Positions 1 to 7,266 of a stretch of 41,860 nucleotides of DNA are shown here, piece after piece; the stretch's first letter is position 1, and each line of letters starts with the position of its first letter. The notes under the pieces were generated by a model that saw only the letters and a list, made by a program, of their open reading frames with translations, had not been told where the DNA came from and did not search any database. The stretch is from Herbaspirillum sp. ASV7 (GTDB lineage: Bacteria; Pseudomonadota; Gammaproteobacteria; Burkholderiales; Burkholderiaceae_D). Both the position numbers and the translations under genes were made by a program. The stretch covers positions 1-41,860 of the forward strand of contig NZ_JAELUH010000043.1 of NCBI RefSeq assembly GCF_016429215.1, given 5' to 3'.

Positions 1-461
1 GTCATCGAGCTTTCGGCATAGAACGGCAGGGCATACAGCTTGCCGTCCACCGACAGGCCCTCGCGCACCGGCTTGATCAGGTCGGCTTCGTCGTAGTCCG
101 CCGGCAGGCCGGTCATCGGCGCCAGCCAGCCTTTCTTGGCCCAGATCGGCGCTTCATACGCACCGATGGTCATCAGGTCGAACTGGCCACTGTTGGTGGC
201 AATATCGGTAGTCAGGCGCTGGCGCAGCACGCTCTCTTCCATCGTGACCCAGCGCAGCTTGATGTCGGGATTGGCCTTCTCGAACTGCGGCGCCAGCTTC
301 TGCAACTCGATCATGTCGGGATTGTTGATGGACGCGATATTGAGCGTGACCGGCTCGGCCTGCGCCAGGCCGGACAGGAACAGGGCAGATACCGCCGCAG
401 CGGCCAGGGTGATACGGACGCGAATGGAACTGGACGCACGTGAGGGCGCGAATGTGGGCAT
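1..461 (-). CDS. Sugar/polyol ABC transporter substrate-binding protein, N-terminal part (cut by window edge)
   Basis: Reading the minus strand from the ATG at 461 gives about 153 residues with no stop before the window edge, so only the N-terminal part is present. It begins with a signal peptide (basic start, Ala/Leu core, cleavage near SGLAQAEP), followed by the mature start PVTLNIASINNPDM and the segment FDLMTIGAYEAPIWAKKGWL. These are typical of family 1 extracellular solute-binding proteins, closest in my recall to the mannitol/sorbitol type (SmoE/MtlE). It would bind a sugar or polyol in the periplasm and pass it to an ABC permease, whose genes presumably lie to the left of the window. 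The divergent SorC regulator and the downstream PfkB kinase fit a polyol or sugar utilisation locus. The family call is fairly secure; the substrate is inferred. Confidence 0.85.
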   Translation of the reverse strand, partial: MPTFAPSRASSSIRVRITLAAAAVSALFLSGLAQAEPVTLNIASINNPDMIELQKLAPQFEKANPDIKLRWVTMEESVLRQRLTTDIATNSGQFDLMTIGAYEAPIWAKKGWLAPMTGLPADYDEADLIKPVREGLSVDGKLYALPFYAESSM

Positions 462-557
462 GCTTGTCTCCGAATGTTATGTGCCGCCGTGCACGTTCCC
501 CCTCGACGACTACGCCTGGGCGAGGCCGTTTTTGCACGTGCCGGTTGGGCCGATTTT

Positions 558-639
558 TGAGCAAATATTGTTTTTGTGAGCAAATAATCAGCGATTGCCG
601 AATTATTGTCAAGCATTTGCAATTTGATTGAGCAAATGC
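558..639. promoter_or_regulatory. Repeated TGAGCAAAT operator cluster, probable SorC-regulator sites
   Basis: TGAGCAAAT occurs at 558-566, 577-585 and 629-637. The last copy belongs to a perfect interrupted palindrome, GCATTTGC (613-620) N11 GCAAATGC (632-639). The cluster lies in the AT-rich space between the divergent solute-binding and SorC-regulator genes. One box covers the predicted -10, and the palindrome sits directly upstream of the -35, a position that suits an activator. Binding by the neighbouring regulator is inference. Confidence 0.55.
584..612 (-). promoter_or_regulatory. Sigma70-like promoter for the substrate-binding protein gene
   Basis: On the minus strand a perfect -35 TTGACA (612-607) is followed after 17 bp by GATTAT (589-584), a 4/6 match to the -10 consensus. 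This puts transcription start near 577 and leaves a leader of about 115 nt before the ATG at 461. One TGAGCAAAT box (577-585) overlaps the -10, which suggests regulation by the adjacent SorC-type protein. Confidence 0.5.
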
Positions 640-757
640 CCGGATTTATCAATAATGCAGGAAGCAACTCGCCGTAAAATGGCGTCCCTGAACAGCAATC
701 ACAGATACAACAAAAGCCGGCTTGCGGAGACGCTCCCAAGCCGCTGGCGAGGAGAAC

Positions 758-1720
758 ATGTCTAGCAGCGCATCCAAACTGGACCTGGCGGCACGCGCCG
801 CCTGGATGTACTACGTGGCCGGCAATACCCAGAATGAAATCGCCGAACGGCTCGGCATCTCGCGCCAGATGGCGCAGCGCATGGTGGCCTACGCGGCCGA
901 TGCCAACCTGGTGAAGGTACAGATCAGCCATCCGGTCTCGTCCTGCCTGGAACTGGCGCAGGGGTTGCAGCAGCGTTATGGACTGGAAGTCTGCCGCGTG
1001 GTGCCCGGCGCCGGTGGCGCCGACAATCCCAATGAATCGCAGGAAGTGCAGCAGATGCTGGCCGTGGCCGGCGCCGAGCTGATGGAGCAATACCTGAGTT
1101 CGGAGAACCCGCTGGTGGTCAACGTCGGCTCGGGCCGCACGCTCAAGGCCGCCATCGAGCGCATCAGCGAGATGGAGAGGCCGCAGCACCAGATCGTCTC
1201 GATGATCGGCGCCTTCGCCTCGGACGGCTCGGCCAACCGCTATGACGTGGCCCTGCAGGCCGCCGAGAAACTGAGCGCGCGCTTCTACCTGCTGCCGGCC
1301 CCGCGCGTGGCCGAGAGCGAACAGGACCGCCGCCAATGGTGTAACCACCGCGCCTACAAGATCGTCACCGGCCTGGCCGAGCGCGCCGACATCACCTTCC
1401 TGGGCATCGGCACCGTGGCCCTGCAGGGGGCGATGCACGAGGATGGCTTCATCGACGACGACGAAGTGGCCGAGCTCCAGCGTCTGGGCGCGGTGGGCGA
1501 GATGATCTGCCACGCCTTCGATGCCAGTGGCGCCATGCTGCAATCCTCGCTGTCGCCGCGCGTGACAACGCCGCCGTTGACGCCCCGGCCAGCGCGCCCG
1601 GTGATCGCCTTCTGCGGCGGCAGCAAGAAGGCCGCCGCCGTGCGCGCCGCCTTGCGCGGCGGCTGGCTCACCGGCCTGGTGACCGATGAGGTCTGTGCCC
1701 GTCACGCCCTGCAGGACTAG
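758..1720 (+). CDS. SorC/DeoR-type sugar-responsive transcriptional regulator
   Basis: A 320-residue protein of normal length for the SorC family. Residues about 22-43 form a helix-turn-helix (NTQNEIAERLGISRQMAQRM). The remaining roughly 260 residues match the SorC sugar-binding domain, with SSENPLVVNVGSGRTL and ADITFLGIGTVALQGAMHEDGF, the effector-binding fold that senses phosphorylated sugars. The ATG at 758 is chosen because GAGGAG precedes it; an in-frame TTG at 722 has no such site. It is divergent from the solute-binding protein and 50 bp upstream of the PfkB kinase, so it probably controls both using a sugar phosphate as signal. The exact effector is unknown. Confidence 0.9.
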   Translation: MSSSASKLDLAARAAWMYYVAGNTQNEIAERLGISRQMAQRMVAYAADANLVKVQISHPVSSCLELAQGLQQRYGLEVCRVVPGAGGADNPNESQEVQQMLAVAGAELMEQYLSSENPLVVNVGSGRTLKAAIERISEMERPQHQIVSMIGAFASDGSANRYDVALQAAEKLSARFYLLPAPRVAESEQDRRQWCNHRAYKIVTGLAERADITFLGIGTVALQGAMHEDGFIDDDEVAELQRLGAVGEMICHAFDASGAMLQSSLSPRVTTPPLTPRPARPVIAFCGGSKKAAAVRAALRGGWLTGLVTDEVCARHALQD

Positions 1721-1770
1721 CTCGCCCTGCGGGTAGCACCCCTACTACAACATTGCCCATGGAGACCAGC

Positions 1771-2676
1771 ATGACCCAGCCCGCCGCCTTCGTCGTCTTT
1801 GGCGAAGCCCTGACCGACTTCATCCGCCAGCCCGATGGCCAATGGCGCGCCATTGCCGGCGGCGCCTGCTGGAACGTGGCGCGTGCCGCCGCCCGCCTGG
1901 GCGTGGCCACCGGCTATGCCGGCAGCGTCAGCACCGATCTGTTCGGCAACGAGCTCTACCGGCTGGCACAGGAGGCCGGGCTGGACATGCGCTTCACCCA
2001 GCAGCATGCCAAGGCGCCGCTGCTGGCCATGGTCACCTCGACCACGCCGCCCGACTACTTCTTCATCGGCGACGACAGCGCCGACCTGCATTTCGATGTG
2101 CAACGCCTGCCGGCCGGCTGGATGGACGAGGCGCGCATCCTGCACTTCGGCTGCATCAGCCTGGCCCGCGAGCCGCTGGCCTCACGGCTGCTGCAGGTCG
2201 CCCAGGAAGCGGCCATGCGCAACAAGAAGATCGCCTTCGACCCGAACTGGCGCAAGCTCATGGACAGCCCCTCCTATCGCATCCTGCTCAAGCAGTTGCT
2301 GGGGCTGTCGCACTACGTCAAGGTTTCCGACGAAGACCTGGAGCGCCTCTTCCCCGGCGACGGCAATGCGCTGGCGACCCTGCAGGCGCTGGCCCCGCAG
2401 GCAGAGATCCTCTACACGCTGGGCGCCAAGGGTATGCGCTGGATCAAGGGCGAGCAGGTCATCGAGCAAGCCGCCTATGCGGTGGAAGTAGTCGATACGG
2501 TTGGCTGCGGCGACGCCTCCATGGGCGGGTGGATCGCCAGCCAGTTGCGCCAGCCGGATGCGCCCACCGAGGCCCACCTGCGATGTGCGGCAGCGGGCGC
2601 GGCCATTGCCGCCTCCAAGGCCGGGGCCTATGCCGCGACCTGGGACGAGGTACAGGCCATGATCGCGCGCGGCTGA
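1771..2676 (+). CDS. PfkB-family carbohydrate kinase, probable fructokinase
   Basis: A 301-residue ribokinase/PfkB-fold kinase that phosphorylates a sugar with ATP in the cytosol. The N-terminal sugar-binding signature (VVFGEALTDF, then GGACWNVARAAARLG) and the C-terminal PfkB signature DTVGCGDASMGG are present. Asp248 in GCGD is the expected catalytic base; the usual GAGD is GCGD here. The ATG at 1771 follows GGAG at 1761; an in-frame ATG at 1759 has a poorer site. Next to a polyol-type uptake protein, a role in phosphorylating fructose made by polyol oxidation (as MtlZ in Pseudomonas) is likely. That substrate is inferred. Confidence 0.88.
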   Translation: MTQPAAFVVFGEALTDFIRQPDGQWRAIAGGACWNVARAAARLGVATGYAGSVSTDLFGNELYRLAQEAGLDMRFTQQHAKAPLLAMVTSTTPPDYFFIGDDSADLHFDVQRLPAGWMDEARILHFGCISLAREPLASRLLQVAQEAAMRNKKIAFDPNWRKLMDSPSYRILLKQLLGLSHYVKVSDEDLERLFPGDGNALATLQALAPQAEILYTLGAKGMRWIKGEQVIEQAAYAVEVVDTVGCGDASMGGWIASQLRQPDAPTEAHLRCAAAGAAIAASKAGAYAATWDEVQAMIARG

Positions 2677-2683
2677 GGGCGCT

Positions 2684-2902
2684 TCAGCGCTTGCCGGCCA
2701 CGCTGTCGCGCAGGCTTTGCGCGAACTCGTCATCGCTCACCCCCTGCGCCAAGCGTAACCGTCGGCGACGCTCCGCGGCCTGGAACTCGGAATTGACGCG
2801 CCACAGTTCCAGATGGCGGAAATAGGTCGCGCCGCTATCGACCCGGCGCACCGGGCCGACCGGGTCCACCGGCCTGACTGCTGTCACGGGATTGCGTGCC
2901 AT
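2684..2902 (-). CDS. Small hypothetical protein, 72 aa
   Basis: A 72-residue reading frame with ATG at 2902 preceded at good distance by GGAG (TGGAGTAGAGCCC). The protein is polar and basic: a Pro/Val-rich N-terminus (NPVTAVRPVDPVGPVRRVD), then a predicted helix rich in Glu/Arg (AAERRRRLRLAQ) and a short acidic C-terminal helix. There is no signal peptide, membrane segment or family I recognise. It lies 48 bp downstream of the membrane protein gene at 2951-3451 on the same strand and may be cotranscribed. It converges on the kinase gene with 7 bp between stops. Confidence 0.5.
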   Translation of the reverse strand: MARNPVTAVRPVDPVGPVRRVDSGATYFRHLELWRVNSEFQAAERRRRLRLAQGVSDDEFAQSLRDSVAGKR

Positions 2903-2950
2903 GGGCTCTACTCCAGTGTCAGGCCGGCGCCGTTGCCGACCCGGGGTTGA

Positions 2951-3451
2951 CTAAGCCGCGCGCCCCGGCTGTGAGCGCCCCTGGCGACGCAGCCAGATCA
3001 CCTGCGCGGTCACACCCAACAACAGTGCCAGCAGCAACGCCCCCTGTGCAGCAAGCAGCACGGGCGACTTCAGGTCGGTGACGAAGGGATGTCCGTCCGG
3101 CACCCGGCGCAGGGTTTCCGACACCGCTGGCACCAGCAGCAGGAACACGGTCACCGACAGGGCGATGCTCTCGACATACACCGCCAAGCGCCCCAGCCAT
3201 GATGACGCAAAACTCATCCCTACTCCCAGCAGCAGGAAGACCAGGGTCAGCATCGCGATGAAGTTGCTCTCCGGTCGCTTCGCCACCAGGAACACCGTCA
3301 GCGCACCGACCAGCATGGAGACGAAATAAAGTGCGCCCGGCAACGAACGCGGACGGATGCGCCCGTGCCGGGCGAGCATGTAGATGGCCAGCGGAATCGC
3401 CGGCAGGCTGCCAATCGTATGGACCCAGCCCAGGGATGAGATACCGAACAT
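2951..3451 (-). CDS. Hypothetical integral membrane protein
   Basis: A 166-residue protein with about five hydrophobic helices: WVHTIGSLPAIPLAIYML, ALYFVSMLVGALTVFLV, FIAMLTLVFLLLGVGM, VYVESIALSVTVFLLLV and VLLAAQGALLLALLLGVTA. The ATG at 3451 follows AAGGAAA. The layout resembles small DUF2306-like membrane proteins, but I cannot assign a function. Its promoter region holds the same 18-bp palindrome (3513-3530) that lies in front of the TetR gene upstream, so the TetR regulator probably represses this gene and itself. A tight palindrome (3481-3498) sits in the presumed leader. Confidence 0.75.
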   Translation of the reverse strand: MFGISSLGWVHTIGSLPAIPLAIYMLARHGRIRPRSLPGALYFVSMLVGALTVFLVAKRPESNFIAMLTLVFLLLGVGMSFASSWLGRLAVYVESIALSVTVFLLLVPAVSETLRRVPDGHPFVTDLKSPVLLAAQGALLLALLLGVTAQVIWLRRQGRSQPGRAA

Positions 3452-3480
3452 TGCATTTCCTTTTCGTTGGTGTTGGAGAG

Positions 3481-3498
3481 TGGCCAGGCCCCTGGCCA
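3481..3498. repeat. Perfect palindrome in the leader of the membrane protein gene
   Basis: TGGCCAGG, CC, CCTGGCCA forms an 18-bp perfect palindrome about 30 bp upstream of the ATG at 3451 and about 14 bp from the TetR operator. It has no U-tract, so it is not a convincing terminator. It may be a second regulator site or a stable leader hairpin. Confidence 0.4.
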
Positions 3499-3512
3499 AA
3501 TAAACAAGATAC

Positions 3513-3530
3513 CTACCTACTAATTGGTAG
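3513..3530. promoter_or_regulatory. TetR-type operator upstream of the membrane protein gene
   Basis: CTACCTACTAATTGGTAG is an 18-bp palindrome with CTACC/GGTAG ends. It matches the element at 4195-4212 in end sequence, length and the central CTA. The two copies flank the TetR gene and lie upstream of the membrane protein gene, as expected for an autoregulating TetR repressor and its target. Confidence 0.6.
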
Positions 3531-3603
3531 ATACATTGATCAAAAAATGAGGACGCGATGAAATACTCACTCGCGTCCCGCGTACTTCCCGCCTGCCGCC
3601 GAC

Positions 3604-4185
3604 TCAGGCCGCTGCCAGGCGCTCCAGCATGGGATGCACGATGACCCCGAACATCTTGGGATCGTCGTAGGCCCGGGCCGACAGCATGGCGCCATGGATG
3701 CTGGCCAGGAAGCGTTCGGCCTCCACCCGGGGGGAAGCCGCCAATTGCAGGCTGCCCTGCCGCTGCCCGCGCTCCAGCACCGACTCCAGCCACAGCGCGA
3801 AGAACCTGAAGTGCGCCTTGACCTCCATGGCGATCTCCTGCGGCAGCATGGGCATCTCGGCTGCCAGCATGGCGCAGACGCAAAAAGCCGCCTCTGGCTG
3901 GTTCACGCAGTTTTCCCAGTAGCCGGCATAGGCACGCAACTGCGTCAGCGGATCGGTGATGCTGCGTTCCATGGCGGCCACGCCCTCCTGTGCCGCCTCG
4001 CGATACTGTCGCACCAGGGTCTGCACCAGTACCGCCTTGCTGGCAAAGTGGTGGTGGATGCTGGCATTGCGGATACCGATGACCTTGCCGATGTCGGCAT
4101 AGCTGAAACCGTTGTATCCGCCCGCGACCAGCAAGGCCTGGGCACACTGAAGAATCTTTTCAGAAGTGGTGAGAGCGCTATTCAT
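3604..4185 (-). CDS. TetR/AcrR-family transcriptional regulator
   Basis: A 193-residue regulator of normal TetR length. The N-terminal domain (about residues 10-57) carries the helix-turn-helix GFSYADIGKVIGIRNASIHHHFASKAVLV, with the TetR hallmark HHHFASK at the start of helix 4. The C-terminal two thirds is the variable ligand-binding and dimerisation domain (EKILQCAQALLVAGG is the first helix of the DNA-binding domain). The ATG at 4185 lies only 10 bp from the operator 4195-4212, pointing to tight self-repression. The matching operator in front of the gene at 2951-3451 makes that membrane protein the likely target. The inducer is unknown. Confidence 0.9.
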   Translation of the reverse strand: MNSALTTSEKILQCAQALLVAGGYNGFSYADIGKVIGIRNASIHHHFASKAVLVQTLVRQYREAAQEGVAAMERSITDPLTQLRAYAGYWENCVNQPEAAFCVCAMLAAEMPMLPQEIAMEVKAHFRFFALWLESVLERGQRQGSLQLAASPRVEAERFLASIHGAMLSARAYDDPKMFGVIVHPMLERLAAA

Positions 4186-4194
4186 GGACGCAGT

Positions 4195-4212
4195 CTACCT
4201 TCTAGTAGGTAG
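4195..4212. promoter_or_regulatory. TetR-type operator in front of the TetR gene
   Basis: CTACCTTCTAGTAGGTAG is an 18-bp near-perfect palindrome 10 bp upstream of the TetR start codon. It shares the CTACC/GGTAG ends with the copy at 3513-3530. Confidence 0.6.
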
Positions 4213-4275
4213 CTATACAAGCGAAGAATGATCGCCTGTCGTATATCGGACGAATATTTCCCTGTGGACAAGATA

Positions 4276-4311
4276 GGTGGTGGCCGGGTGGCCAGGCGCC
4301 CGGCCACCACC
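4276..4311 (-). terminator. Hairpin after the NmrA-like gene, possible terminator
   Basis: A perfect 13-bp GC-rich stem (GGTGGTGGCCGGG with CCCGGCCACCACC) and a 10-nt loop lie 9 bp after the stop of the minus-strand gene ending at 4321. On that strand it is followed by TATCTTGT, a weak U-tract, so it is a plausible but imperfect intrinsic terminator. Confidence 0.5.
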
Positions 4312-4320
4312 GCCTTGCTT

Positions 4321-5187
4321 TTACTTCGCCAGCAGTTCCTGCACCAGTGCGCGATACGTACGTAACGGCCGACCCAGCAGCGCTTGCAGGGTCTGCAACG
4401 ATCCTTCGCGTCCATGCATGCCATGGCGCTGGATGCGCGCCATCATCAGGCGCATGTCATAGGCCATCCAGTCCGGCGCGTAGGTGGCCAATTGTTGTTC
4501 GAACGCGTCCAGGTCGTCGCCGCCATACTGGATGGGACGTGGCAGCAGTTCGCTCCACACCGCCGCCGCGCTCACACCGCTGATGCTGTCCGGCCCCACC
4601 AGGTCGAGCGTGCGTGCAGGCAGCGCCTGCGGTGCGCGGTCACGGGCCAGCAGCTCAGCCACGGCGATATCGGCAATGTCGCGTACGTCGATCATCTCCA
4701 CGCCGGCCGCTCCGATGGGCATGGGGTAGACACCGTAGGAGGAGACCACCGACTGGATCTGCACGTCATTCTGCATGAAGTAGGCCGGGCGCAAGATCGT
4801 GGCCGGCAGCCCCATGGTTTCGATCATCCGCTCCACGGCATGCTTGCCGGTGAAGTGCGGCACATCGACAAAGCGGTCGGCATGGATCACCGACAGATAG
4901 ACGATGCGCTCGATACCCGCCTGCTGCGCCAGCGTGAGCAGGCTCAAGGCCTGCGTGAGCTCATCAGGCGTGACGGCATTGAGCAGGAACAGCGTACGCA
5001 CGCCGGCCAGCGCGGCGCGCAGCGAGGCGATCTCGCGCATGTCGCCGACGACTTCCTTTACGCCTGCGGGCAATGCGTGCTTGCCCGGCGTGCACACCAG
5101 CGCGCTGACCTCGACCCCGGCCGCGGCCAGGCCCTGGACGACCAGTGATCCAACGGCGCCGGTGGCGCCAGTAACGAGAATGCTCAT
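4321..5187 (-). CDS. NmrA-like NAD(P)-binding oxidoreductase
   Basis: A 288-residue atypical short-chain dehydrogenase of the NmrA / quinone-reductase-2 type. The dinucleotide-binding loop GATGAVG is at residues 7-13, followed by the substrate and lid region of the extended SDR fold. Later segments (HFTGKHAVERMIETMGLPATILRPAYFMQN, DVRDIADIAVAELL) are typical of NmrA/QOR2-like proteins. The family includes NAD(P)H quinone reductases and redox-sensing regulators; which applies here is not clear. The ATG at 5187 follows AAGGAAAG; an in-frame TTG at 5202 is rejected. The next gene upstream on this strand (5277-6209) is also an oxidoreductase, so the two may form a stress-response pair. Confidence 0.85.
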   Translation of the reverse strand: MSILVTGATGAVGSLVVQGLAAAGVEVSALVCTPGKHALPAGVKEVVGDMREIASLRAALAGVRTLFLLNAVTPDELTQALSLLTLAQQAGIERIVYLSVIHADRFVDVPHFTGKHAVERMIETMGLPATILRPAYFMQNDVQIQSVVSSYGVYPMPIGAAGVEMIDVRDIADIAVAELLARDRAPQALPARTLDLVGPDSISGVSAAAVWSELLPRPIQYGGDDLDAFEQQLATYAPDWMAYDMRLMMARIQRHGMHGREGSLQTLQALLGRPLRTYRALVQELLAK

Positions 5188-5276
5188 GATGCTTTCCTTC
5201 AAAAAAGGGGAGTGAAATAGGGGCTCAAAAGGGGCCTGCGTGTTGTGGCCGACGCCTGAAGCCGCTGCAACGCGGT

Positions 5277-6209
5277 CTAGCGCAGGAAGTCCACCACGGT
5301 CTTGCCCAGTTGCGGCAAGGTCCGGCTGCGTTCGATGGCTGCTGGCAATTCCTCGAAGGGGACGACCGCCGCGATCTGCGACTGCAGGCTCCCTGCCGCC
5401 ACCTCGCGGGCGATTTCGGCCAGACGCACCCGGTCAGGCTGGTTCATGAACCACAGGCCGCGACGGCCAGGTGGCGTAGTGGCCAGGATGGCCGGCGAAG
5501 CGGTGCTGACGATGGCACCATCGGTGGCCAGCACCGACCAGGAGCGCTCCAGGGTTTCACCGCCGACATAGTCGAGTACCAGGTCGATATCCTTGACCAG
5601 GGCTTCAAACTGCGCGGCCTGGTAATCCATCACATGATCGGCACCCAGGCCATGCACATAGTCGGCATGGCTGCCCAGGGCGGTGGCGCTGACGTGGGCG
5701 CCGGCCTGGTGAGCGAACTGCACCGCAAAGCCACCCACCGCGCCGGCTGCGCCATGGATCAGGATGCGCTGGCCGGCCTTGACCGGGCCAGCCAGATGCA
5801 GGCTCTGCCAGGCCGACACCGCCGCCACCGGCAGTGCGGCGGCCTGCACCATGCTCAAGCCCGCAGGCAGGAGCGCCAGCTTGTCGGCATCCACCGCGAC
5901 CAGATCGGCATAGGCGCCCAGGCGACCCAGCGAACCCATGACACGGTCGCCCACGCTCAAGTGGCTGACATCGCTGCCGACCTGCTCCACCACACCGGCC
6001 AGCTCGATGCCGAGTACGGCAGGCAGTGGCAGCGGGAAGGCATCCTTGACATAGCCTTCGCGTACTTTCCAGTCCAGGGCATTGACGCCGGCGGCATGCA
6101 CGCGCACCAGCACTTGTCCGGCACCGGCGACCGGCGTCGGGAGATCGGCGATGCGGACCGAATCCGGGCCGCCGTATTGCATCAGTTGCAGGGAACGAAT
6201 GGTTTTCAT
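5277..6209 (-). CDS. MDR-family NADP-dependent oxidoreductase (quinone oxidoreductase-like)
   Basis: A 310-residue zinc-independent medium-chain dehydrogenase/reductase. The N-terminal GroES-like domain has GPDSVRIADLPTPVAGAGQVLVRVHAAGVN and LPAVLGIELAGVV. The Rossmann domain carries RILIHGAAGAVGGFAVQFA, the NADPH-binding motif of quinone oxidoreductases. The zinc ligands of true alcohol dehydrogenases are absent, so reduction of quinones or enones is likely. It is divergent from the LysR regulator at 6327, with 117 bp between start codons, the usual arrangement for a LysR-controlled target. The true substrate cannot be read from the sequence. Confidence 0.88.
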   Translation of the reverse strand: MKTIRSLQLMQYGGPDSVRIADLPTPVAGAGQVLVRVHAAGVNALDWKVREGYVKDAFPLPLPAVLGIELAGVVEQVGSDVSHLSVGDRVMGSLGRLGAYADLVAVDADKLALLPAGLSMVQAAALPVAAVSAWQSLHLAGPVKAGQRILIHGAAGAVGGFAVQFAHQAGAHVSATALGSHADYVHGLGADHVMDYQAAQFEALVKDIDLVLDYVGGETLERSWSVLATDGAIVSTASPAILATTPPGRRGLWFMNQPDRVRLAEIAREVAAGSLQSQIAAVVPFEELPAAIERSRTLPQLGKTVVDFLR

Positions 6210-6326
6210 GGTGTGACTCCTTGTGGGTAAGTTGATGCGCTGGGTTGATGGAACACACGATAAGGCGTTTCATCCTTCGAACACAGACTGTAAAATCGGG
6301 ACACACCGGATCATTCTTGAGACACC

Positions 6327-7202
6327 ATGGACATCAATGCCCTCGTCGATCTGCAGCTGGTCGCCACCCACGGCAGCTTCGGCCGCGCCAGCCGTGAGAG
6401 CGGGCGCGCCAAGGCCACGCTGTCACGTCGGGTGGCCGACCTGGAACAGGAACTGGGCGTGCGCCTGGTCGAGCGCGGCACGCAACGGCTCACGCTCACG
6501 TCCGCCGGGCAACTGCTGCTCCAGCGCAGCGAGGGTCCGTTGCGCGAAATCGAAGAGGCCATGACCCAGGCCAGCGAAGGCAGCACCGCGCCACGCGGCC
6601 GCCTGCGCATCGCCGCGCCGCTGGTGTTTTCGCAGCTGGCTTTGGGACGGCTGTCGGCCCTGTTCCGGGCGCAGTATCCGCAAGTTGAGCTGGACGTGGT
6701 GGCCGAGGACCGCATGGTGGACCTGGTGCAGGAGCATTTCGATCTCTGCATCCGCATCAATCCCGGCGAGGATGGCAATCTGGTCGGACGCTGCTTCGCC
6801 CGCGACAGCCTGGTGCTGGTGGCCGCGCCCACGCTGCCCATGCCACGCGCGCGGGCGGGCCTGACACATACGATCGCGGCGGTGGTGATGCCGACCTATC
6901 GCGAGGGCGACGTGTGGTCCCTGCGCGCGGGCAAGCTGTTGGTCGCACCGCAACCGGTGTTGCGGCTGTCTTCATTGATGATGGTCAAGGACGCCGTCTG
7001 CGCCGGGGCCGGCGCGGCGCTGCTGCCGTGGTCGGTGGCCGGCACGCTGGTACAGGCCGGGCAATTGAAGCTGTGGGGCGAGATGGGTAGCGAAGTCGAA
7101 CTATGGGTACTGCATACCTCACGTCGCCTGCAGAGTCCCAAGGTAAGGGCCTTCGTGGAATTCCTGTGCGCGCAGTACCCGGATGGTCGTTTCACCGCCT
7201 GA
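6327..7202 (+). CDS. LysR-family transcriptional regulator
   Basis: A 291-residue protein with the LysR layout: an N-terminal winged helix-turn-helix (residues about 10-65, GSFGRASRESGRAKATLSRRVADLEQELG) and a C-terminal two-lobed effector-binding domain (from about residue 90, GRLRIAAPLVFSQLALGRL). It is transcribed away from the MDR oxidoreductase at 5277-6209 and probably regulates it. The intergenic region contains the palindromic TTCGAA near 6277, but I cannot define a clean T-N11-A box. The effector is unknown. Confidence 0.9.
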   Translation: MDINALVDLQLVATHGSFGRASRESGRAKATLSRRVADLEQELGVRLVERGTQRLTLTSAGQLLLQRSEGPLREIEEAMTQASEGSTAPRGRLRIAAPLVFSQLALGRLSALFRAQYPQVELDVVAEDRMVDLVQEHFDLCIRINPGEDGNLVGRCFARDSLVLVAAPTLPMPRARAGLTHTIAAVVMPTYREGDVWSLRAGKLLVAPQPVLRLSSLMMVKDAVCAGAGAALLPWSVAGTLVQAGQLKLWGEMGSEVELWVLHTSRRLQSPKVRAFVEFLCAQYPDGRFTA

Positions 7203-7235
7203 TGCAGCCGGAGAACAGATCCTGAACCAGGCCCT

Positions 7236-7241
7236 ATAATC
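7236..7241 (+). promoter_or_regulatory. -10 element (TATAAT) for the J-domain gene
   Basis: A consensus TATAAT lies 25 bp upstream of the ATG at 7267. The -35 region is weak. Transcription would begin near 7248, giving a leader of about 19 nt. Confidence 0.4.
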
Positions 7242-7266
7242 CTGCACCGTCCACCATCGCTCGCCC

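Noticed and set aside
311-1705. 464-codon minus-strand frame across the regulator gene
   Set aside because: It runs through the SorC gene and the promoter region in another frame. The real minus-strand gene begins at 461 and has a proper signal peptide.
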